NCBI GenBank assembly: GCA_945882095.1 | Contig: CAMCWF010000001.1 | Location: 182,540 to 246,539, forward strand | Direction of reading: 5' to 3' | Source: Chryseobacterium gleum | Lineage (GTDB): Bacteria > Bacteroidota > Bacteroidia > Flavobacteriales_D > Crocinitomicaceae | DNA: 64,000 bases | In this document: piece by piece, positions 44,718-52,276 of the stretch | Layout of the letters: the number at the start of each line of letters is the position of its first letter | How positions within the stretch are numbered: position 1 is the stretch's first letter | Position numbers and translations under genes: made by a program | The notes under the pieces: generated by a model | What the model saw: only the letters and a program-made list of their open reading frames with translations | What the model was told of the DNA's origin: nothing | Databases searched by the model: none

Positions 44718-45430
44718 ACATAGACATTCTCGCATTTGCAGCGCATCCGGATGATGTTGAAATTTCAGCGGGAGGTACCTTACTGCGTTATGCTTCAGAA
44801 GGAAAGAAAATTGCAATCGTTGACTTCACCCAAGGAGAAAGAGGGACACGAGGCAACGGAGCGATGAGAATGGTGGAGAGCAATGCTGCAGCCCTAAAAT
44901 TAAAGCTTCAAGCGCGTGTAAATCTCGGCTTTTCGGATTGTTATTTTGAAGAAACAGAGGCGACTTTACAGCGCATCATTGAAGAAATAAGGCACTTCAA
45001 GCCTAAAATCGTAATGGCAAATTCCATCATGGACCGTCACCCAGATCATGCACGTGCTGCAAAAATGGTTGAACGAGCATGTTTTTTAGCTGGATTGCCC
45101 AAAATCGAAAGCCAACGAAACGGGGTGATTCAAACGGCCTATCGTCCAAAAATCGTTTTGCACTATATCCAAGATTACCATATCAACCCAGACTTTGTTG
45201 TAGACATTACGCCTTTCATGGAGGATAAAATTGATTTAATTCAATCGTATGCCTCTCAATTCTTCGATCCAAATTCAAACGAACCTGAAACGCCCATCTC
45301 GAATGCGCATTTTTTTAATTTCATACGGGGAAGAATGATGGAGTTTGGCAGGCCTATCGGTGTTACGTATGCAGAAGGATTTACAGTTGGTCGTATTTTC
45401 GGGGTGAATGACCTTTTTACTTTGTTTTAA
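44714..45430 (+). CDS. bshB1: Bacillithiol biosynthesis deacetylase BshB1
   Basis: 238 residues. LmbE/PIG-L-type zinc deacetylase with 'AAHPDDVEISAGGTLLRY' near the N-terminus (His-Pro-Asp-Asp metal ligands) and 'MDRHPDHARAAKMVERACFLAG' as the second conserved block. It removes the acetyl group from GlcNAc-malate in bacillithiol synthesis, a low-molecular-weight thiol of Bacteroidota and Firmicutes. It overlaps gcvP by 4 bases. It is convergent with the ZIP gene, and the two stops share TTAA (45427-45430). Confidence 0.92.
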   Translation: MNIDILAFAAHPDDVEISAGGTLLRYASEGKKIAIVDFTQGERGTRGNGAMRMVESNAAALKLKLQARVNLGFSDCYFEETEATLQRIIEEIRHFKPKIVMANSIMDRHPDHARAAKMVERACFLAGLPKIESQRNGVIQTAYRPKIVLHYIQDYHINPDFVVDITPFMEDKIDLIQSYASQFFDPNSNEPETPISNAHFFNFIRGRMMEFGRPIGVTYAEGFTVGRIFGVNDLFTLF

Positions 45431-46155
45431 TACAGCAAAAGCGCAATAAAAACCCCAGCAATAACGCTGGATAATTTCAATAGATTGAATTTGTGGTTTT
45501 CCGACGTTTCAAAAATGATGGTGGTGGAAATATGTAAAAACATTCCGATTACAATCCCCAATACGACACTAACGCTCAACCCGATATCCGACAACGGTAT
45601 TTTCAAGCCCAATAAAATGCCGAGAGGGGTCATGATTCCAAACAAAAGCAGCACAAGCCAGGCCTTTCCCTTAGACATGTTCGAGCTGAGTAAAAGCGTC
45701 ATGAGGGCAATGGACACAGGGACTTGGTGAAATACAATTCCCCAAAACAGCGATAGTTTGTGGTCGTGGTGATGTAGGTGATGGACGATGTCAAATTGAT
45801 TTCCCAGTGGAATGCCTTCGATCACAGAATGCAGGGACAGCGACAAAAACAACACCCATGGCATGGATTGTCCTTTGTGCACGTGGACGTGACCGTGTTC
45901 AATCCCTCCTGAAAAATATTCCAAAATCAACTGAATCAGGAAACCAATCAGGATGTAGATTCCTATACTTGCTTTATTGCTGGCATACAATTCCGGAAGC
46001 AAATGCTCAAACACAATGGCCAAAAGAAATCCGCCACTAAAGGCGAGAGCCAATTTAATGAATTGGTTTTTGTTGTTCGTTTGCAAGGCATACACAATCC
46101 ATCCCCCCAATACAACGGCGCCCAAAAGCACCAGAATCATCAACCAAGCATTCAT
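45427..46155 (-). CDS. ZIP-family metal transporter
   Basis: 242 residues with about eight membrane helices. A His-rich loop ('GGIEHGHVHVHKG') precedes the conserved 'HSVIEGIPLG' and 'HQVPVSIALM' helices, which carry the metal-binding His and Glu. It probably moves Zn or another divalent metal across the inner membrane. Its start overlaps the stop of the methyltransferase gene by 4 bases (ATGA-type coupling). Confidence 0.9.
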   Translation of the reverse strand: MNAWLMILVLLGAVVLGGWIVYALQTNNKNQFIKLALAFSGGFLLAIVFEHLLPELYASNKASIGIYILIGFLIQLILEYFSGGIEHGHVHVHKGQSMPWVLFLSLSLHSVIEGIPLGNQFDIVHHLHHHDHKLSLFWGIVFHQVPVSIALMTLLLSSNMSKGKAWLVLLLFGIMTPLGILLGLKIPLSDIGLSVSVVLGIVIGMFLHISTTIIFETSENHKFNLLKLSSVIAGVFIALLLY

Positions 46156-46883
46156 ATTTTCTCCGCTATTAACAACAATCTTTTAGATTCATTTTCATGG
46201 TAGGGATTCAAATGGTAATCCCCAAATACGGTTTGAATGGTAAACAAACCTTCCAACATTTGCTGAAAGTCCTTCAAACCAAACAATTGCACCTTTTCTT
46301 CAAAGTGAAACGTTTTCCCTTGGTCAACAAAATCAATATGTTTAACCACGAAGCCCGCTTCTATTTTCCTGTGGATGTGAAACGTTATGCCTTGTTTTTC
46401 AATCACCTCTTCAGGAACCAAGGTGTTTTTTACAAGGGTTGGATTCAAAAAATCAATAACAAAAACCCCCTGTTTGGCTAACATCTCATGTGCCGAAGCG
46501 ATTACCTTTCTATTGTCTTCAATGACGTCAAAATACCCAAAGCTGGTAAAAAGATTAAAAATTGCGTCAAAGCAAACGTTCGGCAAGGTTTCACGCATAT
46601 CTTGTACCTGAAATTGCAAGCCATTTGTAGCGAATTGTTTTGCAAATTCAATGCTTTGTGGGGACAAATCCGTACCCAATACATTCAAACCAAAGGTATG
46701 AAGGGTACGTGCATGTCTCCCTTTGCCACAGGCAAGGTCAAGGACATGGGATCCCGATTGAAGTTTTAGGTGTTCAATGAGTTTTTGTATAAACAAAACG
46801 GCTTCATCCTCATTTCTATGGTCATAGAGAATGTGATAGTACGATGTATCGAACCAAGAAGCAAACCAATCTTTTTCAGACAT
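46152..46883 (-). CDS. Class I SAM-dependent methyltransferase
   Basis: 243 residues. SAM motif I 'HVLDLACGKGRHARTL' near residue 45, and 'ILYDHRNEDEAVLFIQKLIEHL' in front of it, a common arrangement of Bacteroidota methyltransferases next to transport genes. The substrate is unknown. Coupled to the ZIP gene downstream; a perfect -7 box sits four bases before the ATG. Confidence 0.87.
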   Translation of the reverse strand: MSEKDWFASWFDTSYYHILYDHRNEDEAVLFIQKLIEHLKLQSGSHVLDLACGKGRHARTLHTFGLNVLGTDLSPQSIEFAKQFATNGLQFQVQDMRETLPNVCFDAIFNLFTSFGYFDVIEDNRKVIASAHEMLAKQGVFVIDFLNPTLVKNTLVPEEVIEKQGITFHIHRKIEAGFVVKHIDFVDQGKTFHFEEKVQLFGLKDFQQMLEGLFTIQTVFGDYHLNPYHENESKRLLLIAEKI

Positions 46884-46887
46884 GGGG

Positions 46888-46895
46888 CAAAGTTA
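46888..46895 (-). promoter_or_regulatory. -7 box of the methyltransferase-ZIP operon
   Basis: Minus-strand TAACTTTG, exact TAnnTTTG, then CCCC and the ATG at 46883. Predicts a leaderless transcript. Confidence 0.7.
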
Positions 46896-46925
46896 GGAAA
46901 AGATCCTTAGGTATGGATTCTTCCG

Positions 46926-46933
46926 TATATTCG
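46926..46933 (+). promoter_or_regulatory. -7-like box of coaE (one mismatch)
   Basis: TATATTCG differs from TAnnTTTG by one base. It is followed by TTGC and the ATG at 46938, the same four-base spacing as the divergent methyltransferase gene. Confidence 0.5.
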
Positions 46934-46937
46934 TTGC

Positions 46938-47537
46938 ATGAAAACCATTGGATTAACAGGAGGCATTGGGTCCGGAAAAACATTTGTTTCATCGATCCTC
47001 GAAAAATTGGGTTTTCCTGTTTTTAATTCAGACCAGGTTGCCCAAATCTTGATGAACGAGGACAAAGACATTCGCGAACATTTGAGCAGCTACTTTGGGG
47101 CAAATTGCTACCTCGACGGAAGGTTAAACCGTGGTTGGTTGGCCGAAATACTATTCAACGACCCAATGGCCAGGAAATTTGTTAATAGGGTTGTACATCC
47201 TCGCGTTCAAAATCAATTCAAGGAATTTTGCGCTCAAAATGCTTCGCCCTTTGTTTTTAATGAATCCGCCATACTTTTTGAAACGGGTGCTTACAAAAAT
47301 TTTGATCTCATGGCATTGGTCACGGCGTCAACGACAGACAAAATACAACGCATCATGGAAAGAAACGGCTTGAGCAAAGAAGCAATTGAGAAGCGTATGA
47401 ACAGCCAGTGGGACGACCAAGAAAAAATTCCCTTGGCAGATTTTGTCATCCATAACGATGGGCAACCTTTGTTAATTCAAATCGAGCAAATGCTGGATCT
47501 TTTTAATAATCAAAGTTGTATTGAAGTCCAAAAGTGA
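46938..47537 (+). CDS. coaE: Dephospho-CoA kinase
   Basis: 199 residues. Phosphorylates dephospho-CoA in the last step of CoA synthesis. Walker A 'LTGGIGSGKT' (residues 6-15), and 'VFNSDQVAQILMNED' and 'NRVVHPRVQNQF' are typical of CoaE. Length fits. The 3' end overlaps the convergent TonB_C/barrel gene by 35 bases. Confidence 0.95.
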   Translation: MKTIGLTGGIGSGKTFVSSILEKLGFPVFNSDQVAQILMNEDKDIREHLSSYFGANCYLDGRLNRGWLAEILFNDPMARKFVNRVVHPRVQNQFKEFCAQNASPFVFNESAILFETGAYKNFDLMALVTASTTDKIQRIMERNGLSKEAIEKRMNSQWDDQEKIPLADFVIHNDGQPLLIQIEQMLDLFNNQSCIEVQK

Positions 47538-48594
47538 TTGGATACACAGCAGTCGTAGCGTTTTTCTTAAACAATGGACTTAGGTTGTAATTGGCGAACA
47601 ATCCATAATGGTCAAAACCCGTCCTTACCGTAGCATACGCACCAAAAGTGGACATTTCGAAGCGCGAGCTTACGGTATGTTGAAAGCGATCTCCATTGGG
47701 AAGTTTACCAGAAGTCGCCCATGATCCCGCTAAATTCCAGTATCCTACGACACCAAAATCAAGGTAAAAGCTGTTTTTGGTTTCTTGCTTCGAGCAAATT
47801 TCAAATAGCAAAGGTGCCGACAGTGAGAAAAAAGAAAGTCCATTTCGTCTGTAGGTTTGCGTAGAATCAAACACACCATAAATCGAATCTTGGGGGTGAA
47901 CCAAATTATAATTTTTGAGGTTTAACGTAGTAATCCCAAAGCCCAAACCGGTGGTTAACCCAAGGTAATGTTTCACAATGGGAATTTTGTATTCCATGAA
48001 ATTCCAAGAGAAGGTTGAAACATTCATTTCTCTTGCGTTCCAATAAGGGTAAAGCAACTTGTCAGACATTTTAACCAGCCCAAAACCCAAGTCCATGCTG
48101 TTCCAATGCGCATTTGTTTTTGGCTCATCTTCAGCTTCGGTTGGCTCAAAATTACTCGCTGAGAATTCGGTAATTGTGTCTGGTTTCTCCTTAATTTCCG
48201 TAGGCGTCTCATCGTTTAATGCGAAATTAATGGGTAAACTCATGTAGCTGGCAGAATCCTGGCAAGAAGAATTCCACTTCCACTGCGTTAAATTCACCAC
48301 CCTCAAAGCTTCTTGGTCCAAGGAAGGATGCACAGATTTAACGACTACAGATTTTGAAACATTGCCTTTTCTATCGACCACGAATCGGACAATAACCTTC
48401 CCTGACACTCCCTGCTCCCGACAATCTTTGGGATAGTTTACTTCCTTCTGCATAAACTTCATCAAACCAACATAGCCTGTTGGAAATTCAACGCACTCTT
48501 CAGATGAAACCATCAAAGGTTCTAAGTCTGCAGCTTGTGCGAAACTTAGCGCAAAACACAAATTCAATAAAATGCCCAAAAGTATATTTTTCAT
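47503..48594 (-). CDS. TonB C-terminal domain fused to outer-membrane-like barrel
   Basis: 363 residues with signal peptide (ends 'FALSFAQA'). Residues ~40-130 are a TonB_C-type domain: 'YPKDCREQGVSGKVIVRFVV', 'DRKGNVSKSVVVKSVHPSLD', 'QEALRVVNLTQWKW'. After a Glu/Thr/Pro-rich linker (~130-165), the C-terminal ~200 residues are a beta-barrel related to the protein at 28192-29190. There is no transmembrane anchor of the TonB kind. It is probably an outer-membrane protein with a periplasmic TonB-like domain rather than an energy transducer. A -7 box (48610-48617) ends 15 bases before the ATG. Confidence 0.8.
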   Translation of the reverse strand: MKNILLGILLNLCFALSFAQAADLEPLMVSSEECVEFPTGYVGLMKFMQKEVNYPKDCREQGVSGKVIVRFVVDRKGNVSKSVVVKSVHPSLDQEALRVVNLTQWKWNSSCQDSASYMSLPINFALNDETPTEIKEKPDTITEFSASNFEPTEAEDEPKTNAHWNSMDLGFGLVKMSDKLLYPYWNAREMNVSTFSWNFMEYKIPIVKHYLGLTTGLGFGITTLNLKNYNLVHPQDSIYGVFDSTQTYRRNGLSFFSLSAPLLFEICSKQETKNSFYLDFGVVGYWNLAGSWATSGKLPNGDRFQHTVSSRFEMSTFGAYATVRTGFDHYGLFANYNLSPLFKKNATTAVYPITFGLQYNFDY

Positions 48595-48609
48595 AAAAAG
48601 TAATTTTTA

Positions 48610-48617
48610 CAAATGTA
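48610..48617 (-). promoter_or_regulatory. -7 box of the TonB_C/barrel gene
   Basis: Minus-strand TACATTTG, exact TAnnTTTG, 15 bases before the ATG at 48594. Confidence 0.55.
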
Positions 48618-48621
48618 AGGA

Positions 48622-51069
48622 TTAAATCGAAAGGGTCATTCGAACCATAAAATTTCTCCCGGCTTGCGGATAATAAAACCTTTCCGTTGTTTTTGCACCC
48701 CCACTGATGTAAGAAAACGCATAGCCATTGGATGCATACAAAGCATTAAAAAGATTTTGAGCAATGGCGGAGCATTCTATGATGGCTTTGTCTTTGGTTT
48801 TTAGGATAAATCGGATGCCTAGATTTGAATACGTGAAGGCTGCCAATTCACTGGTTTGGATGTTGTCTACATATTGCCTTCCCACGAATTTTGTAGTCCA
48901 ATCGAATTTCAATCCAGTATTTTTGAGGGTATACGTCGCCCCAAAAGATCCAATAAAATTTGGAGACAAGGCCAATTTGGTTCGACTGTAGGTTTGGGTT
49001 TCTTGGGTGAAATAGGGCAAAGAATCCAAATACACATCTGTATAATCCACATAGTTTTTCGCAATGTTTTGGCTAAAAGTCGCATTTCCCCTCAGTTCGA
49101 GTTGCGCAATTGGACGGTAAGTGACATCGATTTCGATGCCCTTTCGATGGCTGTCTTTGAGGTTGATTCGGGTATAAGCCCCAACGTCGTTCACTTGACC
49201 CGTAAGCGCCAACTGGTTATCGTAATCCATGTAATATAAATTTATATTTGCGATAATCTTTCGTTTTTGATAGGTATAGCCAAACTCAAAGTCCCTCAAA
49301 GATTCTGCTTTTGGTCGGCTCTGAGGGGTTGATTCTCGAAAATCCCTTCGGACGGGTTCGCGGTTGCTGATGCCAAAAGACGCAGCCAATTTATGCGCCG
49401 AAGACACATTGTAAAAACCCGATACTTTAGGATTGAAAAAATGAAAATCAACGGTTTGCTGTACATCTTTCAGAACGCCAGAAACGAAATCAATCCCTAG
49501 AAAAGAATAATTAACATAGCGATATTGAAGGTCGCCAATGCATTTGAAACGATTCCAATTATATTCGGCTTTTAGGTAATTGCTCCACTCATTCTTTCGA
49601 CCTGATTCATTGTAATAGCGATCACCTAAATCACTGTCGGAGGCGAACCTTGCCCAAATCACTTCGCCAAAATGTTTCCCTACATAGGAATTCGCTGACC
49701 CTCCAAAAACCATATTAAACTTTCGTCCGCCCCGGTAATGAAGGGTGTAAATGGCACCTACAAAACCATTGTCAAGCCAACGTCGTCTGACCAAATCTGA
49801 ATTTAGCACAGTGTCATTTTGAAAAACAACCGGCGCAATTTGATAGGTTCCCAAAAGGTCTGCTTCGCGGTATTCTTCAAAATACCCAATGCCTCGGGTA
49901 AAATGCCCTGCGATGTTCATCAGCCAACGGTTGTTAAACTGATGATTGAAATGCAATTGGTAATTGTCTTGTTGGTAATTATCGACTTGGTTGGCATAGG
50001 TATAAAAATTATAGGTCCTGCCCGAATTCAACAAATTTTCACGTGCAGCTGCGCTGAGTCCATTTCGGTCGGCAAAATCATTTTTATCCGATTCAGTACC
50101 AAAAAGTACACAGTGAGGGGTTCCGTACCATGATTGATAGGTTGTTTCCTTTCCACTGAAGGCCAATGCCTTGACTAGGGATTTTTTACCTACGTAGGTT
50201 GCTCCTAAATACCACGACTGAAGGTTAGCGCTCGCCCGGTCGATGTAGCCCGTAGATCCAATTTTAGAGAGCCTTGCTTCCATAAAGTACTTTCCTTTGA
50301 TCAATCCTGTTGTGGCTTTAATGGACGTTTTCAGGGTATGGAAGGAGCCCACACTCACATCTACTTTTGCCGTTGCCGCCGTGGTGAAATCATTGGTCTT
50401 TATGTTCAAAGAGGCTCCGAAAGCAGCAGCACCGTTGGTGGATGTGCTTACCCCCCTTTGAAAATCAATGGATTGTATCGATGACACCAGGTCTGGCATG
50501 TTTACCCAATAGACATCATGCGATTCAGGGTCATTTACGGGGATGCCATTAATGGTTACGTTGATCCGTGAAGCATCCATGCCCCTGACTCTTATTCCGG
50601 TGTACCCGATGCCATTTCCCGCGTCGGAAGTAGCCACGACCGAAGGCTGTTGGTCCAAGAGAAATGGGATGTCTTGCCCATAGTTGTTTATTTCCAACGT
50701 CTGCTTGTCGATTTTTTTGGAATGCGTTGTTTCCGATGCATAGGAAATGGAGACACAAGCGACCTCTTCCAATTGGCGACTTGAGATCCCTAAAGTCACT
50801 TGCATGTTGTTTTGGGAATATGCTTCGTCCACAGCGACATCCTGTTTGCTAAATCCCGGGATCTCGAAAGTCAAAACGGAATTCAAAAGCACATTTGGGA
50901 AAATAAAGCCCCCCCTTGGATCCGAATACATCACCCTACGGTCTTCACTGACAATGCGAACGCCCCCGAGGGGTTTATTGTTCGCGTCCGTCACATTTCC
51001 GTTGACGTTGATTTGAGAAAAAATTTGCGAAGCGCACGCTAAAAAAATGCATAGAAAAATCCCTTTCAT
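48622..51069 (-). CDS. TonB-dependent receptor, probable thiamine uptake
   Basis: 815 residues from the ATG at 51069 with signal peptide (MKGIFLCIFLACASQIFS). A CarboxypepD-reg-like domain (~20-100, 'INVNGNVTDANNKPLGGVRI') precedes the plug ('SIQSIDFQRGVSTSTNGAAA' near residue 210) and a 22-strand-type barrel ending in 'AGRNFMVRMTLSI'. It would import a ligand across the outer membrane with TonB energy. A TPP riboswitch lies in its leader (51125-51199), so thiamine or a thiamine precursor is the likely ligand. An in-frame Met at 51129 lies within the riboswitch and is rejected as the start. Confidence 0.9.
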   Translation of the reverse strand: MKGIFLCIFLACASQIFSQINVNGNVTDANNKPLGGVRIVSEDRRVMYSDPRGGFIFPNVLLNSVLTFEIPGFSKQDVAVDEAYSQNNMQVTLGISSRQLEEVACVSISYASETTHSKKIDKQTLEINNYGQDIPFLLDQQPSVVATSDAGNGIGYTGIRVRGMDASRINVTINGIPVNDPESHDVYWVNMPDLVSSIQSIDFQRGVSTSTNGAAAFGASLNIKTNDFTTAATAKVDVSVGSFHTLKTSIKATTGLIKGKYFMEARLSKIGSTGYIDRASANLQSWYLGATYVGKKSLVKALAFSGKETTYQSWYGTPHCVLFGTESDKNDFADRNGLSAAARENLLNSGRTYNFYTYANQVDNYQQDNYQLHFNHQFNNRWLMNIAGHFTRGIGYFEEYREADLLGTYQIAPVVFQNDTVLNSDLVRRRWLDNGFVGAIYTLHYRGGRKFNMVFGGSANSYVGKHFGEVIWARFASDSDLGDRYYNESGRKNEWSNYLKAEYNWNRFKCIGDLQYRYVNYSFLGIDFVSGVLKDVQQTVDFHFFNPKVSGFYNVSSAHKLAASFGISNREPVRRDFRESTPQSRPKAESLRDFEFGYTYQKRKIIANINLYYMDYDNQLALTGQVNDVGAYTRINLKDSHRKGIEIDVTYRPIAQLELRGNATFSQNIAKNYVDYTDVYLDSLPYFTQETQTYSRTKLALSPNFIGSFGATYTLKNTGLKFDWTTKFVGRQYVDNIQTSELAAFTYSNLGIRFILKTKDKAIIECSAIAQNLFNALYASNGYAFSYISGGAKTTERFYYPQAGRNFMVRMTLSI

Positions 51070-51124
51070 GTTTAAAAAATAAACAAATTCAAGGGGCAAA
51101 ACCTGTGGTTTATATTTCAGCAAT

Positions 51125-51199
51125 GTCATCTTCCCTTCGCAGGCATTACCCTACAGGTTCAATGGGTATAATCTCAGCCTTTCGGCACCCCTTAGAGAC
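51125..51199 (-). promoter_or_regulatory. TPP riboswitch (THI element)
   Basis: Read on the minus strand it runs GGGGTGCCGAAAGGCTGAGA, then a P3-like variable stretch with ACCC, then TTGAACCTG, then GGGTAATGCCTGCGAAGGGA. These are the conserved THI-box blocks in the correct order and spacing, ending about 55 bases before the receptor ATG at 51069. Binding of TPP would be expected to lower expression, either by a terminator or by blocking translation; I did not see a clear terminator stem between the aptamer and the ATG, so translational control is more likely. Confidence 0.93.
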
Positions 51200-51203
51200 G
51201 CAA

Positions 51204-51211
51204 CAAATGTA
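51204..51211 (-). promoter_or_regulatory. -7 box upstream of the TPP riboswitch
   Basis: Minus-strand TACATTTG, exact TAnnTTTG. It lies just upstream of the THI element, so the leader would begin at about the first riboswitch stem. It also lies 8 to 15 bases beyond the stop of asd. Confidence 0.6.
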
Positions 51212-51219
51212 AAGATTTT

Positions 51220-52197
51220 TTAGAGACTGCTCACTATTTTTGCAATTTGTACCGCATTCGTTGCTGCACCTTTGCGCAAATTATCCGCCACAATCCAAAG
51301 ATTTAGTGTGTTGGATTGGCTTTCATCGCGGCGAATTCTGCCGACAAACACATCGTCTAGCCCTTCGGCATATTTAGGCATTGGATAGGTATACGTTTCA
51401 AGGTTGTCTTGAAGGGTGATTCCATTGGTTTCCTTTAACAATGTACGAACCTCATCCAAAGTGAATTCGTTTTCAAATTCGATGTTAACTGCCTCCGAAT
51501 GCCCACCGACCACAGGGACACGCACCGCAGTTGCCGTTACGAAAATGGATGGGTCTAAGATTTTTTTGGTTTCATTGGTGAGTTTCATTTCCTCCTTGGT
51601 GTAGCCGTTTTCCTCAAAAACATCACACTGTGGGATACAGTTTTTATCAATGGGGTATTTGTAGGCCATTTCACCGGAAATTCCTGCGCGTTCATTTTCC
51701 ATTTGCACCATGGCCTTTACTCCCGTTCCGGTAATGGATTGATAGGTGGAAACCACGACACGCTTAATGCCAAAACGACGGTGCAAGGGGGCTAACACCA
51801 TGACCAGTTGAATGGTACTGCAATTCGGATTTGCAATGATTTTGTCGTCTTTGGTGAGCAATGAACCATTGATTTCAGGAACAATTAATTTCTTCGTCGG
51901 ATCCATGCGCCATGCGGATGAATTGTCAATGACAACGGTTCCAACCGCTGCGAACCGTGGCGCCCAAGCCAAAGAAGTTTCTCCTCCTGCTGAAAAAATG
52001 GCAATGTCTGGAACCAAATCCAAAGCTGTTTCTAATCCCATCACCTCAAATTCCTCATCCTTAAAAGTGATTTTTTTACCTACAGATTTTTCCGATGCTA
52101 CCACATAAAGGGTTGTCACAGGGAATTGATGTGCCTCCAGCACCTTTAACATAACATTGCCAACCATTCCAGTGGCTCCTACAACCGCAAGTTTCAT
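51220..52197 (-). CDS. asd: Aspartate-semialdehyde dehydrogenase
   Basis: 325 residues. NADPH-dependent reduction of aspartyl phosphate, feeding lysine, threonine, methionine and diaminopimelate synthesis. N-terminal 'VVGATGMVGNVMLKVLE', active-site Cys126 in 'IANPNCSTIQLVM', and the His in 'VPVVGGHSEAVNIEFE'. Length fits. The intergenic space to the divergent lamin-tail gene holds a palindrome (52217-52230). Confidence 0.96.
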   Translation of the reverse strand: MKLAVVGATGMVGNVMLKVLEAHQFPVTTLYVVASEKSVGKKITFKDEEFEVMGLETALDLVPDIAIFSAGGETSLAWAPRFAAVGTVVIDNSSAWRMDPTKKLIVPEINGSLLTKDDKIIANPNCSTIQLVMVLAPLHRRFGIKRVVVSTYQSITGTGVKAMVQMENERAGISGEMAYKYPIDKNCIPQCDVFEENGYTKEEMKLTNETKKILDPSIFVTATAVRVPVVGGHSEAVNIEFENEFTLDEVRTLLKETNGITLQDNLETYTYPMPKYAEGLDDVFVGRIRRDESQSNTLNLWIVADNLRKGAATNAVQIAKIVSSL

Positions 52198-52216
52198 TAT
52201 TTTTATGTTACCAAGT

Positions 52217-52230
52217 GGGGTATATACCCC
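52217..52230. promoter_or_regulatory. GGGGTATATACCCC palindrome between divergent genes
   Basis: A perfect 14-base palindrome in the 79-base gap between asd (minus) and the lamin-tail gene (plus). It could be an operator for either gene or a short hairpin in the asd leader. No family match is claimed. Confidence 0.45.
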
Positions 52231-52251
52231 TCTAAATTCTTCGTAAAGTTA

Positions 52252-52259
52252 TACATTTG
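52252..52259 (+). promoter_or_regulatory. -7 box of the lamin-tail gene
   Basis: TACATTTG, exact TAnnTTTG, ending 17 bases before the ATG at 52277. Confidence 0.6.
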
Positions 52260-52276
52260 AGCCTAAAACTTCGCCG

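Noticed and set aside
51070..51129. Longer start of the TonB receptor (Met at 51129)
   Set aside because: This start lies within the conserved THI-box, and the sequence between it and 51069 is the riboswitch leader, not a protein-like N-terminus; 51069 gives a normal signal peptide.
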